From: Mesostigma viride
Lineage: Eukaryota > Streptophyta > Mesostigmatophyceae > Mesostigmatales > Mesostigmataceae
NCBI GenBank assembly: GCA_009746045.1
Contig: RPFO01000034.1
Location: 3,577,681 to 3,641,680 of the forward strand
DNA length: 64,000 nt
Direction: 5' to 3'
The first letter of the stretch is position 1. Each line of letters starts with the position of its first letter. Below, piece after piece: positions 1 through 12,476 of this stretch. Made by a program: the position numbers and the translations under genes. The notes beneath the pieces were generated by a model. It saw only the letters and a program-made list of their open reading frames with translations. It made no database searches and was not told the DNA's origin.

Positions 1-400
1 CCACGCTGCTCTCGTACCCCTTCTTGCTCATGATGTCGTTGACGTGCAAGAAATCGCCCGTGATCTTCTCGATGGAGTACCCACCCACCACCAACTCCAC
101 GTGGTCAATCAGGATCCTGCCAAAGTCTTTCGCGAACGGCGCGTACGATGCCACGAAGAAAGGTGACATCTCAATGTACGCCATGACCTTTGTGATGAGA
201 TCGCCCGACCGGGGCAGCTTGAACTCTACAGATTGGCCGTAATCCACGATGCCGGCGGATTGCGTGACCTCCGAATCTTCCATCGCAAAATTAGTGTGGC
301 GCGGATAGACGGTCTTGAAGAAGGTGACCTCTGGATCGACGATCAGCGAGACGTCTTGTGTTCCTTTAGCGCGGAGGGCCATGATGCTGTGACTTCCCAT
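1..400 (-). CDS. Major capsid protein, partial (N-terminal part)
   Basis: The frame runs off the left edge of the window, so only about 130 N-terminal residues are seen. It shows the nucleocytoplasmic large DNA virus capsid pattern: a TQD segment, then PEVTFFKTVYPRHTNF, VEFKLPRSGDL, and GGYSIEKITGDFLH. This is the start of the first jelly roll of the double-jelly-roll capsomer protein that builds the icosahedral shell. It is clearly paralogous to the capsid gene ending at 17094, sharing most of the positions compared. Two in-frame ATGs are possible, at 400 and 382; 400 matches the N-terminal length of the other copy. A TATATATA stretch lies just upstream. The tail of the neighbouring repeat-protein frame overlaps the start by about 35 bases. 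Confidence 0.9.
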   Translation of the reverse strand, partial: MGSHSIMALRAKGTQDVSLIVDPEVTFFKTVYPRHTNFAMEDSEVTQSAGIVDYGQSVEFKLPRSGDLITKVMAYIEMSPFFVASYAPFAKDFGRILIDHVELVVGGYSIEKITGDFLHVNDIMSKKGYESSV

Positions 401-414
401 GTTGGATCGGGATG

Positions 415-422
415 TATATATA
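415..422 (-). promoter_or_regulatory. TATA-like box upstream of capsid gene
   Basis: TATATATA lies 15 to 22 bases upstream of the outer capsid start codon on the minus strand. It is the only TATA-like run close to this start. The assignment rests on position and base composition only. Confidence 0.35.
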
Positions 423-1195
423 GAGTTCAAGACATTTTTTTTTTACGCCGCTAAAAGGGCAGACTGCCGACGTAGTGAGTTGCAAGTACCGTATCGTTGC
501 CTCTTGTCTCATTCGCCGAGTAACTGAACTGGTCGGGGGGATATCTAACACTAGGAGGCCAGGTGATAGCGATGACCAGGTGCGTTCATAAATGATGCGC
601 TTGCTCCCACCCGAGCCCGCTGATTGCACGTCTCCCACATTTGACACCGTTGTTACCTTGCCAGTTTGAAAGTCGTAGTATCTCAGTCGCACATCAGACG
701 CGCCAAACCCTGCTATGGTCGAGACAGACGGTAAAAATTTAACCGCAAATCGACTTGGAATGTACGTGTCCAGTCGCTCGCCCGCCTCGGCGCCAACAAA
801 ATCGACATCGAGGAAGTACGGGCGCGGGACGGGGACGTTGAGAGTATGTGTTCCCACTATATACTTCTCGTTCGCGGACACAACAAACGCAAAACCATCG
901 TTGCTAGGGGCTATGGTGAATGTACTTTGGGCAGTAGCTGGCACTGGGTAATTCTGGCATAGTAGCGTGTGAGTCATCCCGTCCGCTGCAGTCGTCCACG
1001 CACTGGCGGTGGTCATTCCGTTCACGGTCGAGCTGACAGAAATTTTACTAGCCGCGATTGTCACGGGCTTGGTGGTGTAAATAACTACATAAAACGATGA
1101 TGGGAGAGATGATGGCGATGGACTCACTAGGATGTTATTTGTCGTTTTAAAGGTGAACGAGTAAGAAAACCCGCTTGACGCGGTACCGCTACCCC

Positions 1196-1450
1196 CCGTC
1201 GTGGTAGTACCGCCTCCTGTTGTAGTCCCACCCCCCGTGGTCGTACCGCCTCCTGTTGTAGTCCCACCCCCTGTGGTCGTACCGCCTCCTGTTGTAGTCC
1301 CACCCCCCGTGGTCGTACCGCCTCCTGTTGTAGTCCCACCCCCCGTGGTCGTACCGCCTCCTGTTGTAGTCCCACCCCCCGTGGTCGTACCGCCTCCTGT
1401 TGTACCCCCACCCCCCGTGGTGGTTCCACCTCCTGTAGTGGTGCCACCGC
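1196..1450 (-). repeat. Tandem repeat encoding a Gly-Thr linker
   Basis: About seven copies of a 36-bp unit (and shorter variants) made of alternating CCGCCTCCTGTTGTA and CCACCCCCCGTGGTC blocks. In the minus-strand frame it encodes GGGTTT hexapeptide repeats that link two beta-rich parts of the large repeat protein. Near identity of the units suggests recent expansion or homogenisation. Confidence 0.85.
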
Positions 1451-4169
1451 CTCCTGATGGGGTCGCGGGAGGGGGTTCAAGAATTAATTGGGTGGATATG
1501 GGGGATGTAATCCGTGTATTGCCGATGTAAAAAGTGTTTGCTGGTATGGTGAGAACCACAGTGGCGCTTGTTGTTGAAAGGTCGATGGAGGGGTTCTTCG
1601 CGAGGGCCTTCTGGTAGATATTGCCCATGGAAATGCGCAGGGTGTTTTCGCCGCTCAATTTAGTTAGCTGCCCCTCTGGCATGGCAATCGCATTACCACC
1701 TATCCTCAGACTGCAGGTAATACGTGTGTTTCCACTTGTCTTGGATATCGCGGTGTTGAAGGCAATGTCCACTACTGCATTCGTGTACATTGTCGATAGA
1801 AACGTTTGCGAAAAGGTGCTACTTTCTTCCCAAGCGTTTTGCGGCACAATGACCCTTTGGGTGATGGTATTATTAGGATCACTCCCTCCGTAGAACTTCC
1901 ACACTATTGACGAGAGGTTTGTCGCGTAAGTTGAAAAGTATGAACTTGTGGCGGGGGGCGCGCGCCCCCCTGGGTCAGCAGAAGTGGTAAAGTTCCAGGT
2001 AAGGGATAACGAGGAGTCGATCTCAGCTGAATTCACCTTGAACATCTTGGCAGGTAGAGACACCTTGACTGTGTTTGTGGTGTTGCTGCCCGCGGTCCCT
2101 AGCAATGTTAAAATATCGCCCAACGGGAACTTGGCTGTCACTATCCCCGTGTCCGCGTCTTTTTGAAAAGAATCCACCGCAATGTTGGTTCGTCTCACCC
2201 CCCCACTATCAGGGTTGTTAAGCTCGAACGAAAACGTAGATGCTGATCCGCGTTGGACATCCACTACAAAATCAGAGAGCGGTTCCACTGACGTGAGGAA
2301 TTGCAAGTGAAGAGCGACAGTCACCGTTGCACTCGGGTTGCTAGTCCAAGCCGCCTTCCAATCGTATACGTTTTCCAAATTCCACGTCGGGCCATATTCG
2401 GCCCCGCTTTTGAACACAGATTCCGTCCCGTTGACCGAGAAGACAAACAACACCTTGTATAAGGATGAAAGATCGTTCAGAGTACTGGATTGTGTCACCT
2501 GCTGCCTGCCTTTAAAACGCCACATCGAGGTCGCGTCAGTGGAATCAGGGAGCGGAGTGCCGTTGACATCAAACTTGGCATACGGGACACGCACCGTTAT
2601 ATCGGTGTCTGTAGTGCTTGTGTTGATCCCCTTTTCAGTGGCATTCGCCCACAGATTGGTTAAGGTAATGGTAAACTTTGACCCGGACCGCTCACAAGCG
2701 GCTTCGTAGTATGTTTTCACTTCATCAGCAAGCGGTTGAGCGCGCATGATAGTGTACGTGATTTTTTGCGAAACAGCCGATCGAAGGTCAACACTACTGG
2801 CGTAGTTCAACTCGAGACGGACAGTGGAGGACGGGTTTGAGTTGTATTGGTCTGAATATATATCATTGCTGGTCACGGGCACGGTAAGGACATCCGGTAC
2901 TCCGGTAAAGATGCCGTTTAGTTTCGGAATCGCCTCCACAGATGTAGATCCGAACAGCCAATTTACAGTACTGAGTCGGGTAGCTGATGATGATGCCTGC
3001 AAGGTCAGAATATTTCCAGGGTTCGGATAGAATGCCCACTCCTCCCTCAATCCCGCCGTCAACACGGCATTATTAACAACCAACGTCATTGCTGGCAATT
3101 CCAGTCGCAACTTGTAGGGGGGGGTACCAGTCGTTGTTGGTAGGCGTAAATCTGCCATTACATCTGCTACAATTGCCTGGACCCATACGTTTAGGTTGCC
3201 GTTGTTTGTCGCGAGTGTGAACCCCTTACCATCAGTGGACGCTGTGATATTATTTTGGGATAGGAGCTTGGAAGTCGAATCGGGCGCAACGAGTGACCAT
3301 CGCCCGATTGGAGCGATCGCGGTGTCAGAAATAGTCACAGGGACAGTAAATCCCATTTCTAACGCGATCGGTTTCATCCAGTATTTGTGAACAGGATTGA
3401 TGTTAACCACACTCCACACACTCGATTCTAAACTCCCGGCAACGGCATCACTAGACGGCCACGTCCACTTCACAGCATTTAGTTTACTCCCAGAAGCCAC
3501 ATGAAAACCTTGCAAATTTACCCTGTCCATTTGAAACATCCAGGTGGCTTCAATTCGCGTATTGGTGGCGCTATTTGGAAACGTAAGACAGTTGGCGGGG
3601 ATTACAATTTTGATTGCCGTGTCTCGCGACCTCATGTCCCATCCCCCTGGCGACCTTTCACTTACCTGTTTTAATAAGTAGCCAAAGTCAATGCGCAATT
3701 TGTCTGCGTCGGTTACCTTGGACACACCGACCGATTCAAAACCAATTTCGCCCAGGGTCGGCATATTACCCTCTCCGTACGCTGCCCACCAATTAACAAC
3801 TGTGTTAGGCTGCACAGCAACGAGTGATCCTGCAGAGAATGCGATATCCACGTATGCCGTGTTGTCATACTTAGTCGATAATCCGGTGATGTTCGCAGTA
3901 TTCTTTTGACCATCCAACGCGGGCATGGTACTTGTGCCAAATGTCCACTGAGACCCAGTCGCAGTTACAGAGGGAACACTGGATAGCGGTGTGGGTGTTG
4001 TAACCCCAGCTGGGTCAAACCTGAGAGAAAACTTGACCCCGCTGTCTAAAGTTGTTTCTGACTGACCATACTTTATATAACCTGCTGGAATGGTGACTGT
4101 GATGGTCGTCACCGTACCTAGGGGGTCAACTAAATTTGTCCGCCAAACTTTTTCCTAACTAACCCCATT

Positions 4170-5717
4170 TCATTTTTGGGGGTCACGTTGCGAAGCTGTT
4201 GGCGCCCATGCAGAAACATTCCCGAGTCGAAGAACTAAAGTATTAGCAACATCTGTTGGCTTTGTTAACACCCCTTGCGTGTTTGTGTTTCCATTCATAT
4301 CGTACGATATGCTGGTGTCCGCAGTGAGAGACACGAGGGCGTTAAAAGAAAGTTTGACATACACCTCCTTGTCATCGACTACGGCGTCTGATTGACAGCG
4401 CATGGCGGACCAATCCGGCTTGTTTATGGTGAACTCGCGAACAGGCGTGTTACTAGGATCCCCAAAACTCAAATTGACACTCTCAAGGCCGATTGTTGGA
4501 TCTAAACTACCCAGATTGACATATGAAACAGTTGTGTTCGTTGGTTGTGGTGTTTGTGTTGGTGGTTGTGTTGGTGCTGCGCTGGCGAATGTCCAAGTCA
4601 TCAATATGTCCTTCGCAACAACACTGCTCGTTGTTTGAAACAAACCAGACGGGATGATGAGACTGATTGTGCTGTCTGTTGTCTTTTCCTCGAGCTTAAC
4701 ATTGCTAAGGGCAGCGATTCCTTTAATGTCTCCTAAACGGAAATTAGCGAGCACATGATTACTTCTGCCATCCTCGAAGCTGTCTACGCCACAGGCGGTA
4801 GCGATAACACCAGGCGTATTGTCCATCACCCACACGAACATTCTTGCGTTACTCCTGGACAAACTCGCGTCGCTGGACCTGATCTGTAATACAACGTCCA
4901 CAGGCCTGCTAGCTCCATTAGACGTCCATGCGGAAATCCAATCCCTAATAGGTGTTTGAATAGTTATATTTCCGCCTCCTGTTGGTTTAAGAGCGGCGTC
5001 GATTGTTTTATAGATATCGGTGTTATTTTGTGGATTTACAAACACGAAACGAGCACTCTCAACGGACGGGATGTCAGTGATCAAACCGCGAGGGATCGCA
5101 GTAGGGGTACTAGCATTGGGCCACAAACGCGTGGTCAACACCAACGTCTTATTAAAAGGGATTGTGTCCACATCAAAACTGTTGGGTGGGATTGTCACCG
5201 TCAGCTGGTTTATGTTCCCCGTTCCTGGTTGCATCAGGTTCCATCCCGGTTGTCCGGAGGCGGCTTTAACATTATTCACCAAATTACCCATGGTGATGCT
5301 TATAAGTGCATACCTTGGGGTGCTCGCATAGCTAACACGTGTTGGCGCAGTCCATTGCTTGTAGTCTATGCCCACAGTGACGCCTGCGATATCGAAATCA
5401 GTTGTTCGCTGATTATTGACAACTTTGGAAATTCTGACCCTCGTTCCCCCTGTAAAAGCTAGGTTAGGAACCTGTATAATTAAATTTACCGTTTTGCTGG
5501 GAAAATCGGTATACAACCCCACGTTAACGACACTGGTTAGATTACCGGTAGTCTCCATTCTGTTCATATTGTTTTGATAATCATTGTTTTGAGAACTATC
5601 GCTGATTTTACAGACATTGGCATGGATATCATCCAAGTTACCAATCGCAACGTTTCGCACTTCCTTAAGTGATGCCAAAAGACTTTCGGATATATCAAGA
5701 CTGGAAGACATGTTCAT
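4170..5717 (-). CDS. Beta-repeat surface/fibre-like protein, N-terminal part
   Basis: A 515-codon frame from ATG 5717 (a GTG at 5750 is also in frame) to TGA at 4170. The N-terminus is a short Ser-rich helix-like segment. From about residue 70 there are Thr/Asn/Val-rich modules with the motif LIIPSGLF...ILMTWTF, the same as in the downstream 1,248-codon frame. The final module is cut off at the stop and its continuation lies in the same frame after the two stops. The simplest reading is one gene of about 1,770 codons interrupted by nonsense or indel changes; two separate tandem genes is the alternative. Function unknown; a virion surface role is inferred from composition and from its place beside a capsid gene. 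Confidence 0.6.
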   Translation of the reverse strand: MNMSSSLDISESLLASLKEVRNVAIGNLDDIHANVCKISDSSQNNDYQNNMNRMETTGNLTSVVNVGLYTDFPSKTVNLIIQVPNLAFTGGTRVRISKVVNNQRTTDFDIAGVTVGIDYKQWTAPTRVSYASTPRYALISITMGNLVNNVKAASGQPGWNLMQPGTGNINQLTVTIPPNSFDVDTIPFNKTLVLTTRLWPNASTPTAIPRGLITDIPSVESARFVFVNPQNNTDIYKTIDAALKPTGGGNITIQTPIRDWISAWTSNGASRPVDVVLQIRSSDASLSRSNARMFVWVMDNTPGVIATACGVDSFEDGRSNHVLANFRLGDIKGIAALSNVKLEEKTTDSTISLIIPSGLFQTTSSVVAKDILMTWTFASAAPTQPPTQTPQPTNTTVSYVNLGSLDPTIGLESVNLSFGDPSNTPVREFTINKPDWSAMRCQSDAVVDDKEVYVKLSFNALVSLTADTSISYDMNGNTNTQGVLTKPTDVANTLVLRLGNVSAWAPTASQRDPQK

Positions 5718-5757
5718 ACTTAACCGTTTAGATATTTTAACAAACTGCACTCGCTCC

Positions 5758-6726
5758 TCACTCTGCTAGATACAGAGGGAGTGTCATATTGAAGTTGCGG
5801 TTCACTGTTATTCCTCCCACCACAACCCGCCCCCCTGGTATGGTAAAGGACAGATCCTGCGACCGTTTCGTAAACATGTCGTATCCAATTCCGGGCACCG
5901 CCAGGACTTTCATGTAGAGCCCACCAAAGTCCACATGCAACGACGTGTTTGCACCAGTAACCACCGCGGTGCCGAATTCCACGCCATCTAAACGAAATGG
6001 CACCTCCAGTGGATTTGGTACGTTTACAGACGAGCTTGTGACGATTTCAACTGTCATCTTCATATCCTTCTTGGGTACTATCTGATGGAGATAAACCCTT
6101 GCCATCTCCAGATTGGGCAGAGATGCTACCTCGATTGCCGGGAGCGCCCCCGACTCAGGGTGGTTGAGCTTTAATCGCACACCGCTGACACCATCCAATA
6201 CGGTGTGAAACTCACTCTTTCCCGCAATACCATTGAGTAAGTGAAAACCGAATGGCAAGGTTCTTGAGAGCAGGACTCCCGCTATCATGACCCTACTTGG
6301 TGGAATAGCAATCATCAGGTATTGCGAATCTTTCGCAAACATGTTGTACCCGATGTCGGGTTTTGAGAGGACGTCCGTGTACAGGTCATGAAAATTCAGC
6401 TTTAGACCGCCAGCATCCACTGTCATTTCCGCTGTGCCAAACAATACGTCATCTAGCCTATACGGGACAGAAATCGAGGAGGATGACGGGATCGAAACAT
6501 GATCACTTATGGCAAAGTGCACACACACTTCTGTAGGAGGGTTAGGAGCTATGGATGGAGCTATCTGGCTGACGTAAACGTGGGACGGCAGGTATTGCGG
6601 TGCAGCGGCGATTAAAAAGGAGTCAGGTACTGTTGAACCGTCCTTGGTCACCTTTACACTAAGCGATTTTTCTACGCGTCGTAAAGGTATACGAGTTGTT
6701 AACGTTGCGGAAACGAAAAAGTACAT
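5758..6726 (-). CDS. Two-module repeat protein of the same paralogous family
   Basis: 322 residues from ATG 6726; the frame is open to 6909 but without another ATG. It holds two copies of a module of about 150 residues. Shared landmarks are VPYRLDDVLFGTAEMTV and VPFRLDGVEFGTAVVTG, then LYxxVLxxPxIGYxMF, then an IPPSRVMIAG or IPGGRVVVGG strand. The same pattern recurs in the protein at 15218-16123 and, more diverged, in the two large frames downstream, so at least four frames here are paralogues. It lies 40 bases upstream of the next gene on the same strand. No enzyme motif is visible. A structural or receptor-binding role is possible but unproven. Confidence 0.65.
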   Translation of the reverse strand: MYFFVSATLTTRIPLRRVEKSLSVKVTKDGSTVPDSFLIAAAPQYLPSHVYVSQIAPSIAPNPPTEVCVHFAISDHVSIPSSSSISVPYRLDDVLFGTAEMTVDAGGLKLNFHDLYTDVLSKPDIGYNMFAKDSQYLMIAIPPSRVMIAGVLLSRTLPFGFHLLNGIAGKSEFHTVLDGVSGVRLKLNHPESGALPAIEVASLPNLEMARVYLHQIVPKKDMKMTVEIVTSSSVNVPNPLEVPFRLDGVEFGTAVVTGANTSLHVDFGGLYMKVLAVPGIGYDMFTKRSQDLSFTIPGGRVVVGGITVNRNFNMTLPLYLAE

Positions 6727-7526
6727 GAAAAGTATACCGTTTCGACAGGTACACTTTAACGTACGCGGGCTGGATCTGATTTTGTGGTTGTAACGTTTGT
6801 TTGTACTGAAAAGATACGGCACAGCCGTATCCCTAGCGAGAATTTTTTCGTGCCTGACACTAGCTGTTCGTGTCCTGAACAATTTTCTGAACTTCACGGA
6901 GACGTTCAAAGTGTGTAACGCTTTTGTCGTTACGACTCGTTAACGAAACAAAAGTGTTTAGTTCGTAGCCAACTAGGTCCCAGATACGGCGCTTGGAGTC
7001 ATGTCTTGTATGTGGATCGTATTTTTTTCGTCCAAGATACTTGTAAGATATACAATATGTTCTTGTCCGTATGACTTAGAGGCAGGTGTACTGTCATCGC
7101 ATCTTGCAGGTGTACCAGTACTGGCTGCAATTTGTAGTTTTCAAGGTTCAGGATAATCAACGCATCCGTTTAACGTATACTGATCGCCCACAACAACAAC
7201 AACGAGGGTGCAACATGCAGCCTTTTCTACAGTAGAAATATTCGATGCATTGGGACTTGGGCGTTTTTAGGGGGACGAGTAATTTACAACGTGCGTGAGT
7301 CACGCCACGGAAGGGTACACGCCATGATGAAATCCGCACCTTGCGCGAGAACGGGTTATCAGCGCAAGTGGGGACATTTGAGTCTGGGCGAGGGGGGCAT
7401 TCTGTTTATCGATCAATGTCGATGCTATCAGGGTTTACACATCCTCGTGAATAGAATTTTATGTCCACGCAGGCTTTAGCCATTCGATCCTATTAGGGTT
7501 ATTTCACAATCTCGTGAATAGAATAT

Positions 7527-7578
7527 CATTTCCACGCAGGCTTTCGCCATTCGAATGGTGAAAGCCTGCGTGGAAATG
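7527..7578. repeat. 52-bp near-perfect palindrome (hairpin)
   Basis: Two 26-base arms with one mismatch meet at 7552/7553; each arm contains the core CCACGCAGGCTTTCGCCATTC or its complement. A partial copy of one arm lies at 7460-7486. It has the form of a hairpin or the end of a small inverted-repeat element. Confidence 0.8.
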
Positions 7579-10500
7579 AAATCCCCACCTCGCGCCAGGT
7601 GGACAGTTCGCGCTGAATCTTCCGATGGAACAACCGCAGAGCTACACTTATAGGATTGGGAAAATTCAGGTGGAAAAATACTGCCTTCTTGGTCGTCAGT
7701 GCCAGATGAGTAATCGCTTATCATATTTCCATTTTATACTCATGGCCGGGCAGTCTGCGCCAGCCCAAGCATCCAGATTTGGTACGGGATGTCCGCTGAT
7801 GCGTTTGCTGGGAATGCGGACGCGTTTATAGGTAATCTTTGAACGCAGCATCTACTGGTAATCATAAACGATGCGTGCATGATGCGGCTATGGCGACTAT
7901 GCCTGTAAAGCAATGGTATGTGTGAGATATGAGGGTCCCGGCCATTGGAATCCGGTCAGGACGTGAACGAGCCAGGTACGGCGACGTGTTTGCGTGTCCT
8001 TTGCAGCGGATTACGTCTCCCATGCATTATATTTGACGAGATTTTTTGTGCACCTTTCAGCAAGCTTCCATGCCTGCTGTAAAAAGCGGTATTAGCCCTG
8101 AAAGTGACCAGTTTATGGCATTTCTTTGGAGCATATCATTTCGTTAGTGCAGGTAGGCAACATGTTTGTATTCCAGCACCTTTGGCAAACTTTTTTAGCT
8201 TGTTATAATGCATTCTTGTATTGCATGTCATAGTTGGCTGTTTACGCGCGCGTAACCCACGCACGTATATGAGCACCTTATATAGGTCTAATGGGTTATC
8301 CGGGTGGTCTGACCCAAGGAAACCACCATTGGACTATCCAACTAAGTTGTCCAATGTTGATATTGAGATTCCCTACCCTACCTGGGAAGTTAGGGGGGGT
8401 AGACTTTTCCTTGGGGAAAAAAGATCGTCTTTTGCATGGCCAACTTTGAGTAGAGCTATCATCCAAATGCTTTGATAAAGCCAAGGTATTATTGCATATA
8501 ATCTGAAAGCCCTTGAAGTGTAGATACTCCTAGCATCTTGGTTGGGGGTATTTGGAGTTTGGCGAAAATCCTGCGTCGTTTTCACTTGCTTAAGCACGTT
8601 CAGTTGCTACGTCATGGAAGCATCACTTTTTTTTTCAGTGATTATCATGGTGATTATTGCCAGTTTGCCACCAAGCCTTTCGCGTACAGTTGCGACCTTG
8701 TGTACACAGCTACCACGTACTTGGTGTGAACTGCCAGCTGTCAGGTCGTGCAGCTCATTACCACAGGGCACAAAACACTTCACATACTTCTTAAGGGGAC
8801 TCGCACGCCCAAAAGCCTGAAAAACTGACTTTAATGAATATCAGTTCCAATGCACTTGGGAACCATCTAGTGATGATTGAGTACCATAAATATGATGTTT
8901 GGGCATTCATGCCACCACTTGTTGGGGGTACTACCCCCAACCACGCACCGGTGGCGAGCTAAAAATAGAAAAAGACGCTATTTATGAGATATTTTGCCCA
9001 AGACAAACCATATATCCAAATGACCTGCCCATACATTCCTGCAAAGTTCCCCCACTTCTAAAAAATCTGGGCTATTCACATGGTCAAAATAATCACATTT
9101 GTTTGAGTTATTAATTTCCCCGCAAAATCGGTACTTTTTTGAGCCAAAAAAAATAAATAAAATCATCAACACATCGAATGGGGTCATCCATACATGCTAA
9201 ATTCCACTGAGTGGGGGGAAACACAACCCCAAAGTTTGAGCTCATTCTGACAAGCGTAGCTCAAGTTATTGATTTTCCTGTGATGCCACCTGGGTAGACG
9301 CTAAAAGACAATTGAGCTAGTGCTGAGCCAAAATGACATCTGTTTTGCTACCCTAGACACCCAAAAACATGCCCACTTTGATCACGGAGTGTGAGGAGGA
9401 TGTCCGGAGCGTCATACGCCCCACCCCTCCATCGGCACAGCCAGCCTTGTGAGTCTACCCTTAACAACAAGGCTGGTAGGACGACACGCCTGAGCAGCAT
9501 ATGTAATGCCTATCTCAGGCTAATAATGTGTGATTTTGTGCCAACAACCAAGTTGTTCCACCCAACAACACATCTTCAACACATCTTCAACAAAACCCTC
9601 TTCCAAAATGCCCAACAAGCCGGACACGTGGAGGACCACACACGCAGTATATAAAGAGAAAATAAGCTGACTTTTTATCCAGCCAACCTGTGGCTAGCTG
9701 CTCTGGTTAGCATGACAAAGGCTATCATTTACTCAGTGGGAAAGGTGAAGAGACCATTGGAACAACCTATCTGACGCATGTGCCACCAAAGCATTGTGTC
9801 CCGCAAAATGCACACTGCCTCCTTTCTAACAAGCACGAGCCACTTTCTTTAGGAGACAGGTGCCAGCTCGTCAGTGTCTGCAGCTGGGGGAATGATGCCG
9901 CTGCTTAGGAAGACCGCGTGAATTTCCTCGAACACAACTGTCTATTAAGCAAAAGAAATTTCAGAGAAGCATGGAAATAAAAGCATTACACCTTCCCGAC
10001 AGGTTGCGGGCCACGCGCTGCAGAAAGCCAGCCACGTCACAGACGAACTTGCTAAAAGACATCCAGGAATCCAGCGATGCAGCGCCAGGACCCGCAACTT
10101 CCTGGCAGCATCTGGCCGGAAAGAAGGCAAAAAGCTTACGCTCAACGAGCTAAGAAAGCAGGAAAACGCTAGATTAAGACGTTTAATACAAGAACGTACC
10201 ATAACGGGCATCTATTCGTGCCCAGGCGGACAAGAAAGGCCACCCTTTCATGGAGAGGTTGGGCGCGCATCGCGCAGGCCTAATGTTATCTTACCGCAAA
10301 ATGACGGGAAAGGTAAAGATAACAGCGGGAATTTTTACGGCTTTAGAAACTTCATTAAACTAGCTTTCCTTACGACCATCAAAACTGGCAACAATCGACA
10401 ATCACACCGGCAGGCATCCATTATACTTTATTCATCCCGACAGAAATTCAGGCCGGACCCCCCCTGCCGATGGCAAAGAAAAAAAGCCCGCGACATTATA

Positions 10501-10723
10501 GTTCGCAACCATCCCACCATACATTAGAATCAGTAACTAATTTTCTCCAACAATCGAGCATTGTTTCTGCTTTCCGCGGGCCAGATTTGTCACGTTTCGC
10601 CTAAAAGCAGTCGCCATGGCCACTTCCGCAAGGGGTGCGCGCACCGTGCACCCACTTTTCACGGTACGGAGGGTACCGCGGAACTTTTTTGGCGCGGAAA
10701 ATATTCGCCGCGCCGAGTCCCCT

Positions 10724-10868
10724 AAAACTCTTGAAAACGTTATGGATACTTTTACCAAATTCTTGCCATGGCAAGTACAATAAGCGCCGGACCGCTCCAA
10801 GTCCTTTTCAAACTCTTGAAAACGTTAGGCATACTTTTGCCTAATTCTTGCCATAGCTAGTACAGCTA
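10724..10868. repeat. Diverged tandem duplication
   Basis: A segment beginning AACTCTTGAAAACGTTA occurs twice, about 83 bases apart, each copy followed by a similar TACTTTT..AATTCTTGCCAT stretch. No gene is attached to it. Downstream, AAAGTCGCTATCT occurs three times between 10920 and 11020. Confidence 0.65.
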
Positions 10869-12080
10869 TGTACACTGGTAGTACAACAAGCTCCTGACCG
10901 CGGGCATATCAGTCAGTCAGTTTAAAGTCGCTATCTAGCTATATATTTGGAATAAACGTACACCTATTTGTCTGGAAAAAAAGTCGCTATCTAGTCCCAC
11001 AGCTGAAAGTCGCTATCTGGATTCTGGGCACAGTGCAACGCACGTACGGTATAGTTGTGTATGTATCACCTGCGGTATTGGTGTGTACGTGCATGCAGCC
11101 CGGCCCGGCATCGTGCCGTCGCCGTGCCGACAACGTTTTCTCGAACAACTAGAATTTGAATTTTAGGGACTGGAGCGGCTGGCACGCTAGCGGCACGACC
11201 AACGGAACAAGAGAACCGAGAAACTGTGGCCGCCAGGTGGATAAAGGTTTCAGGGCGCATGCGTTTGAGGCTAGCCAGAACCGAATGCGAGGTTTTTCTT
11301 TATCAAACCGATGTATATCAACGTGGCCAGAATTCTTTTCCAGTTGCGGGGTCGTGTGTCGCCAATTTGTTGTTGGGCCGGGCACTTTAATCGTGATTGC
11401 AAGAAGTCAGTTCACGACGCCGTTAGCGTGGCATTTATGTACAGCAATTCATCGTTCGGCTTCTTTATCCTATCGGCAACTCCTCACGACGTGTGAGCGT
11501 GAGTCGGTTGCTGTGTGGATGGACACTTTCTGGGAAAGTAGGTCACTAGAGTGCCAATTTCACCGATCGCAAAACATTTACCCAGTTTGGGCAGATAGAC
11601 CTGGCTAAACACGAGGGCGAGCGGAAGTAATTGTTGATGCATAGCCATCTGCTTCCTGCGCTTTGTAATTGTAATGAATTGTTCGCAAATTGGCGTCTCT
11701 AGCGGTTGCTCCTCTGTGCACAGCTGGCGACCAAGAAGACTTCATTGGCAGCCGGGCTGCGGATGCGCGTCGTTGGAATATTAGCAACGTTAACATGTTT
11801 GCTGCGTTTTTTGTGAAGCTTGTCTAGCCAACTACATTTGGGAGACTTGGCAAGGTTGCCTCCAATCGTTGAAGTCACAACCTGGGTGTCAATTCACGTT
11901 TACTAGCCACGGTCATAGTAACATTTTAATGGCATTTGTCCCAGTTACAACATTGGTTTTCATTCTGCTCTGATGGAGTTAAGGGCCTAGCTCCGTGGTT
12001 TTGTGTCATTGTAGCAGTTTAGTCGCCTGCTAACGTAGTGAATCTTCCATCCCACCCCACCCCCACCCGCACTTCTCCTA

Positions 12081-12476
<396 letters not shown>

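Larger units (their letters stand above)
366..4112 (-). pseudogene. Large beta-repeat surface/fibre-like protein, C-terminal part
   Basis: A stop-free frame of about 1,248 codons with no ATG at its beginning (the first possible start is GTG at 4112). It is in the same reading frame as the 515-codon frame ending at 4170, separated from it by 57 bases holding two stops (TGA at 4170-4172 and TAG at 4155-4157). It is probably the rest of that protein. The sequence is Ser/Thr/Asn-rich and made of diverged modules of roughly 100 to 150 residues. Each has a 'LRIDFG.LL' type strand, then a hydrophobic strand ending in IPA or IPxxxF, then a TWxF strand. Near the C-terminus is a Gly-Thr linker encoded by a 36-bp DNA repeat, followed by a separate beta-rich domain. 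A capsid-associated fibre or adhesin is possible, given the capsid gene directly downstream, but the function is unknown. Confidence 0.6.

Noticed and set aside
1127..1530. Pro-Val-rich and Arg-Gln-rich frames overlapping the 36-bp repeat
   Set aside because: They are shadows of the Gly-Thr linker repeat in the large minus-strand frame.
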